Shown here: in pieces, positions 28,161 through 36,476 of the stretch
Position numbering within the stretch: position 1 is the first letter of the stretch
How the letters are laid out: each line of letters opens with the position of its first letter
Assembly (NCBI GenBank): GCA_942492065.1
Contig: CALODV010000013.1
Location: 1,302,001-1,366,000, forward strand
Length of the DNA: 64,000 nt
From: G963665815 sp942492065
GTDB lineage: Bacteria; Cloacimonadota; Cloacimonadia; Cloacimonadales; JAIOQZ01
Reading direction: 5' to 3'
Notes under the pieces: generated by a model
What the model saw: the letters and a program-made list of their open reading frames with translations, nothing else
What the model was told of the DNA's origin: nothing
Database searches by the model: none
Made by a program: the position numbers and the translations under genes

Positions 28161-28559
28161 AAAAAACTCCTCTATGCGCTTTTGAGAACTTTGAATTAAT
28201 TAATATACTGTCGGTTTGTTGATCAATTTATATGAAGCTAATGCTACAGATGTCAATATAATTTTTACTGTCATATGCGTTTTTTTTATGATTTAGGTCT
28301 AATCCTGTATATATTGGTGCTAAACACATATACTGGTAATAGTCTTACTTCTGCAGAAAGATTCAAGGAAACAGAATAAGAATCTCTAGTTTAAAAAATA
28401 CAAATTTTTAAGCAGTTCAATTTTCAAAGTCGAAAGTGAATTCAATGGATGATTCTGTTTGGCTCAATAGTAAATAAATACTCACTTCAAATATTCTGAA
28501 TCTGATTCGAACCTTTTTCTTTTGACAAAAAGTAGCGGTTCGTAAAACAATACACCACT
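28161..28559. other. 399-bp divergent intergenic region
   Basis: AT-rich region between the FG-GAP gene (minus) and thiF (plus). It contains the putative thiF promoter near its right end. I see no ORF with coding character, no TPP riboswitch consensus and no RNA gene. Confidence 0.4.
28508..28551 (+). promoter_or_regulatory. putative thiF promoter with overlapping inverted repeat
   Basis: TTGACA (28522-28527) is 18 bases from AACAAT (28546-28551), just 8 bases before the ATG at 28560, which lacks a Shine-Dalgarno sequence. This would give a nearly leaderless mRNA. CGAACC (28508-28513) and GGTTCG (28537-28542) flank the -35 box and could be an operator. Confidence 0.35.
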
Positions 28560-29195
28560 ATGGAAAAAAGTATAAATGGATTCTTCTCAAGACATAACGA
28601 AATGCTGCTGAAAGCTGTCAGGAAGTACACTGTCGGGATTGCCGGCTGTGGAGGTCTTGGGTCCAATATTGCCTTTGCATTGGTTCGCATCGGTATAAAA
28701 AAAATTGTTATGGCAGATTTTGACGTGGTTGAACCGCATAATCTGAATCGACAGCAGTTTTTTATAGATCAGATAGGCAAGCCTAAAGCAAAAGCACTTT
28801 TTGAGAACCTTAAAAGGATCAGCCCTTATACTGATATTGAATTCCATGTATTGAAAATCAGTGAAGATAACATTGATGTGCTTTTTAGGGAAGTGGACAT
28901 AATGGCTGAAGCATTCGACAGAGCTGAGATGAAGAAGATGCTCATAGAGGAATGGCTGGTTAAATATCCTGTAAAGCCTATAGTTGCCGCATCCGGAATA
29001 GCCGGATATGGCAGAAATGAGATTTTGAAAACCAGAAAGATTGGTAATCTGTATGTCTGCGGAGATGAAAGCTCTGAGCTGGAGGAGAATATATCTCCGA
29101 CGGCACCACGGGTAGCTCTTGTTGCAAACATGCAGGCTAATCAGATAATTGAACTTATAATGGAGAAAGAGTATGGCTCAACAGATAATGGTTAA
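28560..29195 (+). CDS. thiF: ThiF-family sulfur-carrier adenylyltransferase
   Basis: 211 residues. An ATP-binding Rossmann segment (VGIAGCGGLGSNIAFALVRIGI) leads to the conserved acidic/Arg region (ADFDVVEPHNLNRQ). It lacks the C-terminal zinc-binding CxxC pairs of MoeB and long ThiF proteins, matching the short ThiF subtype. It would adenylate the C-terminal Gly of the ThiS-like protein whose gene overlaps it by 23 bases. Thiazole synthesis is the classical use. No other thiamine genes are nearby, so another sulfur-transfer role is possible. Confidence 0.85.
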   Translation: MEKSINGFFSRHNEMLLKAVRKYTVGIAGCGGLGSNIAFALVRIGIKKIVMADFDVVEPHNLNRQQFFIDQIGKPKAKALFENLKRISPYTDIEFHVLKISEDNIDVLFREVDIMAEAFDRAEMKKMLIEEWLVKYPVKPIVAASGIAGYGRNEILKTRKIGNLYVCGDESSELEENISPTAPRVALVANMQANQIIELIMEKEYGSTDNG

Positions 29196-29379
29196 TGGAA
29201 ACAGTATGGACTGGGAGCAGGACTTGACCATTACGGGAATTCTTAAGAAAAAGAGATTCACATTCAAGCTGTTAGTCGTTAAGGTTGACGGAAAACTTGT
29301 AAAAAAAGATAAATACGATACAACAACAATACCGCCCGGAGCTAGTGTGCAGGTACTGCATCTGATGAGTGGTGGATAA
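29173..29379 (+). CDS. thiS: ThiS-like sulfur carrier protein
   Basis: 68 residues ending in Gly-Gly, the thiocarboxylate-forming tail. The beta-grasp pattern of ThiS is visible (MVNGNSMDW near the start, VKVDGKLVKKDKYDTT, IPPGASVQVLHLMSGG at the end). The gene overlaps thiF by 23 bases, so the two are coupled. After activation it would carry sulfur to thiazole or another acceptor. Confidence 0.85.
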   Translation: MAQQIMVNGNSMDWEQDLTITGILKKKRFTFKLLVVKVDGKLVKKDKYDTTTIPPGASVQVLHLMSGG

Positions 29380-29389
29380 GGAGACTTAT

Positions 29390-29671
29390 ATGTTTAAAAC
29401 TAATGAATACTTTGATGGTAAAGTGAAATCAATTGCATTTGATACAAATGACGGACCTGCTACAATTGGTGTTATGGCAGAAGGCGAGTATGAGTTTGGA
29501 ACATCCACAATAGAATATATGACTGTTATTGAAGGTGTTATGGTTGTTCTTCTTCCAGGCGAAGAAGAATGGAAGACTTTTGCTAAGGGCGAAACTTTCA
29601 TCGTTCAGAAAGATAAAAAATTCAATCTGAAAATTGAAGGGAATGCTGCATATTTATGTCTCTATAAATAG
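29390..29671 (+). CDS. ppnP: pyrimidine/purine nucleoside phosphorylase (PpnP/YaiE family)
   Basis: 93 residues from the ATG at 29390, chosen because AAGGAGA is just upstream. E. coli PpnP is of nearly the same length. It is a small cupin barrel with typical segments: NEYFDGKVKSIAF, the GVMAEGEYEF turn, EYMTVIEG and the FAKGETFIV strand. The family phosphorolyses several nucleosides to base plus ribose-1-phosphate. It sits between thiS and glnA on one transcript. Confidence 0.88.
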   Translation: MFKTNEYFDGKVKSIAFDTNDGPATIGVMAEGEYEFGTSTIEYMTVIEGVMVVLLPGEEEWKTFAKGETFIVQKDKKFNLKIEGNAAYLCLYK

Positions 29672-29681
29672 TGGAGGATAA

Positions 29682-31106
29682 ATGACATTAAGAGATATCA
29701 AAAAAATTATAGAAGAAAAACAGATTAAGACTATAGATTTGAAATACTCTGATCTTGCCGGAAACTGGTATCATATTTCTTTTCCACCGGATAAGCTTGA
29801 TAAAGTTATGACCGAAGGTATATCTTTCGATGGTTCAAGTATCCCCGGAATGAGATCAGTCGAATCTGGAGATATGGTTATTCTTCCGGATATCACAACT
29901 GCAATGGTTGATCCTTTCACAAGATATCCAACCCTAAGAATGCTTTGCTTCATCTGTGACGCTGATACAAGAATCGGTGTTGCTAAAGACCCAAGAAGCG
30001 TTGCCAAGAGAACAGATGACTATATGAAGTCTACTAAGATTGCAGACCAGTCATTCTGGATTCCTGAGTTCGAATTCTATCTGTTTAATGATGCTGTTTT
30101 CAGTAATGGCAAGTATGAAGCAGGTTATAAATTCACATCTGCAGAATCCAAAGAAGTTCTGCCGGGAAAATATGTGGACAGAGACGGCACAGCCGTAGCT
30201 CACAGAAAAGGCTATCATATAGATACCCCGTTTGACAAATATGCAGATGTTCGTCAGGAGATGGTTAACCAGATGGAAGATATTGGTGTTGATGTACGTT
30301 ATCACCATCATGAGGTTGGTCTTGCCGGTCAGGAAGAAATAGAAACAGAAATGATGGAATTCGGTAACATAGTTGATAAAATGATGTATATCAAGGATAT
30401 CATTCATAACACAGCATTAAGAAACGATCTTACCGCTACATTCATGCCTAAGCCTTTATACGATGAAGCCGGAAACGGAATGCACTTTCATATTCAGCTC
30501 AGAAAGAAAGGTAAGAATGTGTTCTATAAAAAAGGTGAATATGCTGATCTTTCTCTGGAAGCGCAGTATTTCATCGGTGGAATTCTCAAGCACGGACGTT
30601 CCCTCACTGCATTCACAAATCCAAGCACTAACTCATTCAAGAGACTGCTTCCGGGATTTGAAGCACCTGTAAAATTATTCTATGGTCTTGCAAACAGATC
30701 TGCTGCAATCAGAATTCCCAAGTACGTTACAACAGAAGAGACAAAACGTATAGAATTCAGAACAGGTGACGGAACATGTAATTACTACCTGGCAATGAGT
30801 GCTCTGCTGATGGCAGGACTCGACGGTATCCAGAACAAAATTCTTCCTACAAAGGAAAATGGATACGGTCCGTTTGATGATAACGTATTTGCATGGCCGG
30901 ATGAGAAAAAAGATATGCTTGAGTCAATTCCGGAAAGTCTGGAAGAAGCTCTGCAGGCATTGAAGGAAGATCATGAGTATCTTCTTAAAGGTGATGTATT
31001 TAATAAAGAATTAATAGATAGTTGGATAAAAGAAAAAATGAAAGAAGTGGTTGCGGTTAAAAACAGACCTCATCCGTTCGAAATGAGTCTTTATTATAGT
31101 TTATAA
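29682..31106 (+). CDS. glnA: glutamine synthetase type I
   Basis: 474 residues. Beta-grasp N-terminal domain (SFDGSSIPG), catalytic metal ligands in EFEFYLF and QEEIE, ammonia/glutamate loop GNGMHFHIQL, NPSTNSFKRL, and RIEFRTGDGTCN. It converts glutamate, ammonia and ATP to glutamine. The adenylylation loop reads DDNVFAWPDE, with Phe403 in place of the modified Tyr397 of E. coli, so adenylyl-transferase control is unlikely. GGAGG precedes the ATG. It is followed 11 bases later by an acyl-CoA dehydrogenase gene, an unusual neighbour. Confidence 0.95.
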   Translation: MTLRDIKKIIEEKQIKTIDLKYSDLAGNWYHISFPPDKLDKVMTEGISFDGSSIPGMRSVESGDMVILPDITTAMVDPFTRYPTLRMLCFICDADTRIGVAKDPRSVAKRTDDYMKSTKIADQSFWIPEFEFYLFNDAVFSNGKYEAGYKFTSAESKEVLPGKYVDRDGTAVAHRKGYHIDTPFDKYADVRQEMVNQMEDIGVDVRYHHHEVGLAGQEEIETEMMEFGNIVDKMMYIKDIIHNTALRNDLTATFMPKPLYDEAGNGMHFHIQLRKKGKNVFYKKGEYADLSLEAQYFIGGILKHGRSLTAFTNPSTNSFKRLLPGFEAPVKLFYGLANRSAAIRIPKYVTTEETKRIEFRTGDGTCNYYLAMSALLMAGLDGIQNKILPTKENGYGPFDDNVFAWPDEKKDMLESIPESLEEALQALKEDHEYLLKGDVFNKELIDSWIKEKMKEVVAVKNRPHPFEMSLYYSL

Positions 31107-31117
31107 TTGGAGGTAAA

Positions 31118-32263
31118 ATGGATTATTTTTTAACTGAAGACCAGATAGAAATCAGAGATATTGCAAGACAGATTGCACAAGAGAAGATAAAGCCCCTGCG
31201 CGAGAAGTACGATGAAGAAGGAACATTCCCATGGGATATCGTGAAAATAATGGCTCAGACAGACCTTTTTGCTGTCCTGATTCCTGAAGAATACGATGGT
31301 ATCAGTGGGAAAGTAATGGATCTTGCTATTGTTACAGAAGAACTCAGCAAGGTTGATGCAGGTATAGCTCTTTCATTCGGAGCAACAGGTCTTGGCTTAT
31401 ACCCTATACTTCTTTCAGGAAGTGAAGAACAGAAACAAAAGTATCTTCCTCAGATTGCTGCCGGAGAAAAACTTGCTGCTTTTGCTCTTACAGAAGCTAA
31501 TGCCGGTTCAGATGCAGGCGGTATTGAAACAACTGCAGATAAAGATGGTGATTTCTATGTGCTTAACGGTACAAAACAATGGATTACCAACGGTTCAGAA
31601 GCAGACATCTATACCGTTTTTGCAATGACAAATAAAGCTAAAGGTGCACGTGGTGCTTCCTGCTTTATCGTTGAAAAAGGTACTCCCGGATTTTCATTCG
31701 GTAAAAAAGAAAATAAAATGGGAATCAGAGCTTCTGCTACAACAGAATTGATATTTGAAAACGTAAGAGTTCCCAAAGAGAACATGATTGGAAGAGAAGG
31801 AACAGGGTTCATGGTTGCCATGAAAACATTCGATAAATCTCGTCCTATGGTTGGTGCTCAGGCTGTTGGTATTGCTCAGGGAGCATACGAAGAAGCTGCT
31901 CGTTACTCAAAACAGAGACACCAGTTCGGAAAACCTATTTCATCATTCCAGGCTATTCAGTTCATGCTTGCAGATATGGCAACTCAGATTGAAGCTGCCA
32001 GAGCTCTTGTATATGCTACTGCAAGAATGATTGATAGTGGTGTTAAAAAATATTCAAAAGAATCTGCTATGTGTAAAACATTCGCATCAGATGTTGCAAT
32101 GAAGGTAACTGTAGATGCTGTTCAGGTTCTTGGCGGTTACGGATATATGAAAGAGTATCCTGTAGAAAAAATGATGAGAGATGCTAAGATTACTCAGATC
32201 TATGAAGGTACAAACCAGGTTCAGAGATCAATTATAGCATCAAACCTTTTAAAAGAATTTTAA
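31118..32263 (+). CDS. acyl-CoA dehydrogenase
   Basis: 381 residues, full length for the family. FAD/substrate motifs are present: FALTEANAGSDAGG, KQWITNG, MGIRASAT, and the C-terminal QIYEGTNQVQRSIIA segment; position of the catalytic Glu is consistent with short-chain/butyryl-type dehydrogenases. It oxidises an acyl-CoA to a trans-2-enoyl-CoA and passes electrons to ETF. No ETF or other beta-oxidation gene is next to it. GGAGG lies upstream, and a terminator-like hairpin follows. Confidence 0.92.
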   Translation: MDYFLTEDQIEIRDIARQIAQEKIKPLREKYDEEGTFPWDIVKIMAQTDLFAVLIPEEYDGISGKVMDLAIVTEELSKVDAGIALSFGATGLGLYPILLSGSEEQKQKYLPQIAAGEKLAAFALTEANAGSDAGGIETTADKDGDFYVLNGTKQWITNGSEADIYTVFAMTNKAKGARGASCFIVEKGTPGFSFGKKENKMGIRASATTELIFENVRVPKENMIGREGTGFMVAMKTFDKSRPMVGAQAVGIAQGAYEEAARYSKQRHQFGKPISSFQAIQFMLADMATQIEAARALVYATARMIDSGVKKYSKESAMCKTFASDVAMKVTVDAVQVLGGYGYMKEYPVEKMMRDAKITQIYEGTNQVQRSIIASNLLKEF

Positions 32264-32285
32264 TGAGGTAGAAAATTGATAAAGG

Positions 32286-32311
32286 AAGCTGTCGGATTAT
32301 TCTGACAGCTT
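32286..32311 (+). terminator. terminator after the glnA operon
   Basis: AAGCTGTC / GACAGCTT stem with a 10-base loop, then TCGTTTT. It ends the thiF-thiS-ppnP-glnA-acyl-CoA dehydrogenase unit. Confidence 0.7.
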
Positions 32312-32331
32312 TCGTTTTAAATGGAGCGCAA

Positions 32332-33438
32332 ATGATCTATCTACTGTATTCAGCTGACTATGAGGTTTTCATGGGTAAGAATAACCTGAAGGAAGCTGAT
32401 GTTCTGGTGAAACCCACATATCAACTGTTAGAGAAATGTAACGAACTGGAAATTCCCATGACCTTCTTCTCAGATGTTCTTTGTTTGAAAAGATACCGAG
32501 AACTTGGTATGAATGAATTTCCTGATCAAGTTGACACCCAGATGAAAGATATGATAAAATCCGGTCATGATGTGCAGGTTCATATACATCCTCACTGGGA
32601 GAAAGCAGAGATAGAAAATGGACAGTGGTCATACGATCTTGATAGATTCCTTCTCGGCAACTACTCATCAAACTCAGGAGAAGTCCTTGAATATACTGAA
32701 AAGTTAGTAAAATCTGTAGTTCAATATCTCACCGATCTTCTGAAACCGGTTAACTCTGACTATAAAGCTATTGCCTTCAGGGCAGGTGGATATGGAATTC
32801 AGCCTGAAACTTCTGCAATTATTAAAGCACTCAGGAATAGCGGAATCAAAATTGACAGCAGTGTTGTAACAGACATGGTTCTGAAATCGAACGTTAACAG
32901 TATCGATTTTACAAAGTATCCACAGGCATTGAACTATTATATTTCGGAAGATGTAAGCTTTAATAATACAGATGGAGTGTTCGAGATCCCGGTGATCGGG
33001 CAGAAGGAACTGAGTTACAGGGAGGTGATTCCTCGCCTTGTATCGTACATAGAAAGAACACTATTCTTGAAACCCAGGGGAAATCCCATCCAATTCAAGT
33101 CAGATTCTAAGAGTGGAAAAATATCCGGTATTCTGCAGAAAATAAAGAATGAAACATGGAGACTTAGAAAAAACTGGTGGATTCTGGAACTTTCCGTAAC
33201 TCCAACAAACATGTTCTATTTGACCAGAAACTTTCTGAAGAAGCAGGACTGGAAAAATCAAGATGTTTTCGTTTCACATAGCTGTCATCCCAAAGGTTTA
33301 TATAAACCGCATTTTGATTCGCTGGAAAAATACCATAAAATGTTGAAAAAATATTATAAAGACAATATCCGGTTTATAACTTTCTCAGAGGCAGACAGAA
33401 TAATCGCTCAGAGGTCAACACATGAAAAGAAAGCTTAG
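32332..33438 (+). CDS. polysaccharide deacetylase-like (NodB-fold) protein
   Basis: 368 residues, no signal peptide. The N-terminal half has NodB-fold features: an Asp in the first strand (LYSADYE), a metal-site-like GHDVQVHIHPHW motif, and FRAGGYG for the later motif. The C-terminal part (about 240-368) has the SHSCHPKG segment. Family members de-N-acetylate or hydrolyse glycans, and cytoplasmic members are found in exopolysaccharide loci. The gene overlaps the AAC(3)-like gene by 17 bases, so both likely modify the same sugar. Substrate unknown. Confidence 0.7.
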   Translation: MIYLLYSADYEVFMGKNNLKEADVLVKPTYQLLEKCNELEIPMTFFSDVLCLKRYRELGMNEFPDQVDTQMKDMIKSGHDVQVHIHPHWEKAEIENGQWSYDLDRFLLGNYSSNSGEVLEYTEKLVKSVVQYLTDLLKPVNSDYKAIAFRAGGYGIQPETSAIIKALRNSGIKIDSSVVTDMVLKSNVNSIDFTKYPQALNYYISEDVSFNNTDGVFEIPVIGQKELSYREVIPRLVSYIERTLFLKPRGNPIQFKSDSKSGKISGILQKIKNETWRLRKNWWILELSVTPTNMFYLTRNFLKKQDWKNQDVFVSHSCHPKGLYKPHFDSLEKYHKMLKKYYKDNIRFITFSEADRIIAQRSTHEKKA

Positions 33439-34351
33439 AAGATTGCAGAAAAAAATGCAGCATAGCATTGTGCATTTTGTCAGAAAACCATTAGTTAAGA
33501 ACTTTACACCTGAAGATGTGCATAAGGTTTTCGAGAAAATGGGGATAAAAAAGGATGATATAGTTTTCGTAAATAGTGCGGTTAACGGAATATGCAGACT
33601 CAGACCATCTGGACAGACTTCCAGAGAACATCTTGTGTCACTGCTTAAGGCAATGACTGAATCAGTCAGAACATTGATACTGCCCTCATTTTGCGTTAAA
33701 GGTCGTTCTATTGATTACTGGAAATCTGAGCCGATTTATAATATTCTAGAAACACCAGGTAGAACCGGTTATCTCACTGAAGTATTCAGAACAGGCTTTC
33801 CGGATGTAAAAAGGACTAATCACCCAAGTGAACCGGTTCTTTTATGGGGAGACTATCCATCTCAAATGGCAACTGATCACAAAAAATGTACCTTTAATCC
33901 CTACTCAGACATAAGTCCATTAAAATGGGTATATAATAATAACGGGAAACTGATTCGGTTTGGACTTGGTGTCAATAAAGCTCCACAAATTATACATCTT
34001 GCTGATGCCATGATAAATGATATAGTAGACTTCAATTACTTGATCAGAGAAAAGATGAAGGCAATTATTGTAAACCCGGATGGTTCAGAAGAAATCATAT
34101 ATGGGTTTCCTTATAATTCGGACTTGACCAGACTATATAACAGGCGATCTTTTATAAATACTCTGGGTTCTGAAAATTATGTAAGTCTAAAATATAAATT
34201 GTTTCCTTTCAGCAGTGTAGATATAAAACCAGCAGTCGATAGAGCAGTCATGATTGGGGTTAAAGCTGTGAAGGCTGGATATTTACCGCCATGGTTCGGA
34301 AACGGAAAAATTAAGATAGCTGAAATGAAGAGAAAGGGCTATATAAAATAA
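33422..34351 (+). CDS. AAC(3)-like N-acetyltransferase
   Basis: 309 residues resembling the aminoglycoside 3-N-acetyltransferase (YokD/AAC(3)) fold. An acyl-CoA-binding start (FVNSAVNGI), LILPSFCVKG, and the characteristic RTNHPSEPVLLWG motif with the catalytic-type His are visible. It lies coupled to a deacetylase-like gene, so an amino-sugar substrate in a surface glycan is more likely than an antibiotic. A basic N-terminus (about 15 residues) may bind membranes or RNA. Antibiotic resistance is not implied. Confidence 0.75.
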   Translation: MKRKLRRLQKKMQHSIVHFVRKPLVKNFTPEDVHKVFEKMGIKKDDIVFVNSAVNGICRLRPSGQTSREHLVSLLKAMTESVRTLILPSFCVKGRSIDYWKSEPIYNILETPGRTGYLTEVFRTGFPDVKRTNHPSEPVLLWGDYPSQMATDHKKCTFNPYSDISPLKWVYNNNGKLIRFGLGVNKAPQIIHLADAMINDIVDFNYLIREKMKAIIVNPDGSEEIIYGFPYNSDLTRLYNRRSFINTLGSENYVSLKYKLFPFSSVDIKPAVDRAVMIGVKAVKAGYLPPWFGNGKIKIAEMKRKGYIK

Positions 34352-34519
34352 TCTGCACATATTATAAATAATTCTGACTTTTTTTCTTGACAGGTGTTAT
34401 TTTTCGCTAAGTGTTTTGATGAACCACTTGTAGTGATCAATGCATTGTAAAGAGTAAGTTCGATTAAACTTGTTACGATTTTTTAACGAAATATATCATT
34501 GAGATGATGAGGTACGAAT

Positions 34520-34909
34520 ATGGAAAAGAAAAATCTAAAAGAAGCTATTTTAACCATTAACAAGGCAATATGCAAAAATATAACTATGTCTAATCTTGAT
34601 AACAGGGGCTTTTTTTCTCAGAACATTTTGTCCCAACTAAGAAATTTCGTTGAATATATCGCTATTTTGATTCATAATAATGGGGTGGATGCTCCAATTG
34701 ATTATGAAGACATTAAAAAGGGTGTAGAAAATCTTAGGACACGAGGTGAATTAAGATTTATTAGATTATTTCATGATCTTCTGCAAATATCTGCTTCCCA
34801 TTATACTCTTGATGAAGAGAACTCAGAAAGATTAATGCTTAAATATAAGGAATATTTATTCAGACTAAAAAAAAATAGTCAAGACGAAGTTCAATATAGA
34901 TATCATTGA
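34520..34909 (+). pseudogene. N-terminal fragment of disrupted SF1 helicase/ATPase
   Basis: 129 codons in frame, then a stop. The frame breaks inside a nine-A tract (34867-34875). Reading one base further on joins smoothly to the next frame (KIVKTKFNIDIIENIAEF...), which is open through 35001. The fragment is helical and contains LRNFVEYIA. The RNxxxY resembles a degraded HEPN-type RNxxxH motif, but this is only a suggestion. The break may be a real mutation, a sequencing error in a homopolymer, or slippage. It is the first part of a 901-codon gene that the IS then split further. Confidence 0.7.
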
Positions 34910-36095
34910 GAATATTGCTGAGTTCCCTATTAATTCTGATTCAATTTTACAGGAATATTATGAGAAGATAGCCGAAAAGATAGATCACCCTTCCCGTAAA
35001 ATGGAAAAGGTTGCCTATAGTGACAGATATTATATTCAAAAAATAAAACCATTTTTCGTTAATTCAAGTGTTTACTACGAAATTACATATACAAGAGCAA
35101 GTGATTATGCAAGTAAATTTGATAGGATTATTTCGTTTACTGATAAGGATATTTCATACTATTATGCAGTGAAGCTTGAAGTCAGTGAAACAACTATATT
35201 AATGTTGGGAAGAGAATTACCAATCCAGATTATTACTGATTGGGAAGTATCAATACGACCTTGTGAACTTAATAATTTCTCCAGAATACTTAGTCCAAGA
35301 AATAAAGTAAGTATAACTAAAGAGTATTATAATCTTATGAATTACTTGAAACATTCAGGTAACAGCTTGGTCGATATTGCACATTATTCAGATAGTGATT
35401 TCCAAAAAGTTAGAAGCATAATTTCTAAAGGGGCTAAAACATTTCCATTCTACGATGTTTTGAATAATTGTAGAATGTTGGTAAAGAAAAATAGAAATGG
35501 TCAAAATGTTATAAGGTATTTGCTTTTAAGAATGAATAATAGAATTATAAAGCAGCAATATCGTTCTGAGTCTTGTGATAAACTATCTTCACTTTTTCTG
35601 AAATATGGATGTATACCTTTTGACAAAATGCCATTCAATACTTCTTTAATACAACATAATCCAAGACTTATAGATTTATACGAGTGCATAGATCATAATG
35701 ATAGAGAGCATGAGTTACTAGCAAGAAAGATAAAGAATAATACAGAGAAAAAAGGTCAGATTTATACTACAAAAGATGAAATGAAAGATTTTCAAAACAT
35801 AGATGAACTTATATATAGATGGAACTGTGCTTTGTACCGTACACATAACAATAGACGATTAGAAGTTTTCAATAATTACATTTATATAAAGGAGTACGAG
35901 GAGTATTCATGTCAAATAATTCGCGAGTTGCAGGATTTATCTAAACATGGATTTCGTAACTACCGAAAATCAGTAGAAAACTGGTTAAATACTGGAACAT
36001 ATGTAGTTGATTGTGAAGAAAAGAAAACTATAATAAAACAGATGTTTGAAACATCTAAGGTCGCACTTATTTATGGTTCTGACCTTTCCCCCTAA
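34869..36095 (+). pseudogene. middle fragment of disrupted SF1 helicase/ATPase
   Basis: Open from just after the A-tract to a stop created inside the IS end (36093-36095). About 400 residues with no recognised domain: mixed helix and strand, rich in Lys, Asn and Tyr. The last native residues are VALIYGS, then the IS begins. Joined to the right flank the sequence reads GSAGTGKSTT, a Walker A motif. A shorter internal ATG at 35001 could give a separate 364-residue product, but it would lack any catalytic motif. Confidence 0.75.
36076..36079. repeat. left target-site duplication GTTC
   Basis: GTTC directly before the left IS end, matched by GTTC at 37313-37316 directly after the right end. A 4-bp duplication is usual for the IS407 subgroup of IS3. 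Confidence 0.85.
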
Positions 36096-36171
36096 ACTTG
36101 AACCATTCTGAAGTTTAGTATTCTTTGACATATAAAAGCAATGATTTATAATATTTGCAAAGGAGTAAAGG

Positions 36172-36435
36172 ATGCGAAAAAGATTTACAGAAGAACAGAA
36201 AATAAGAGTACTCAAAGAGCATGAAGCTGGCAGAAAAGTAAAAGATCTTATACGAGAGCACCAGATTTGCGAGCAGACATTTTATAAGTGGAAGAGCAAA
36301 TACGGTGGAATGGAAGTAACTGAGGCCAAAAGGTTAAAGTCTCTTGAAGATGAGAACAGAAGGTTAAAGCGTCTTTTAGCAGAACGTGATCTTGAAGTCG
36401 ATGCATTAAAGATAGTACTGTCAAAAAACTTCTAA
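36172..36435 (+). CDS. IS3-family transposase OrfA
   Basis: 87 residues. An N-terminal helix-turn-helix (RFTEEQKIRVLKEHEAGRKVKDLIREH, with TFYKWKSKYGG) is followed by a leucine-zipper coiled coil (LKSLEDENRRLKRLLAERDLEVDALK). This is the DNA-binding part typical of IS407/IS51-type elements, which recognises the inverted repeats and mediates multimerisation. AAGGAG precedes the ATG. Near its end an A AAA AAC heptamer (36423-36429) allows a -1 shift into orfB, giving the OrfAB transposase. Confidence 0.93.
   Translation: MRKRFTEEQKIRVLKEHEAGRKVKDLIREHQICEQTFYKWKSKYGGMEVTEAKRLKSLEDENRRLKRLLAERDLEVDALKIVLSKNF
36423..36429 (+). promoter_or_regulatory. programmed -1 ribosomal frameshift site
   Basis: Slippery heptamer A-AAA-AAC in the orfA frame, two codons before the orfA stop. 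A -1 slip gives KKLLKPCQRKEV..., which reads without a stop into orfB. This is the standard mode of OrfAB production in IS3 elements. Confidence 0.8.
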
Positions 36436-36476
36436 AGCCCTGTCAACGTAAAGAAGTTGTCAGGGAGTTTAAAGAG

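Noticed and set aside
28161..28559. TPP riboswitch upstream of thiF
   Set aside because: The conserved TPP-box sequences are not present and the promoter appears to leave no leader.
33422..34351. Aminoglycoside resistance gene
   Set aside because: The AAC(3)-like fold is also used for other amino-sugar substrates, the gene is coupled to a deacetylase-like gene, and nothing else in the area suggests a resistance cassette.
35001..36095. An independent 364-residue hypothetical protein
   Set aside because: The frame is open upstream to the A tract and its last residues complete a Walker A motif across the IS, so it is the middle of a larger gene.
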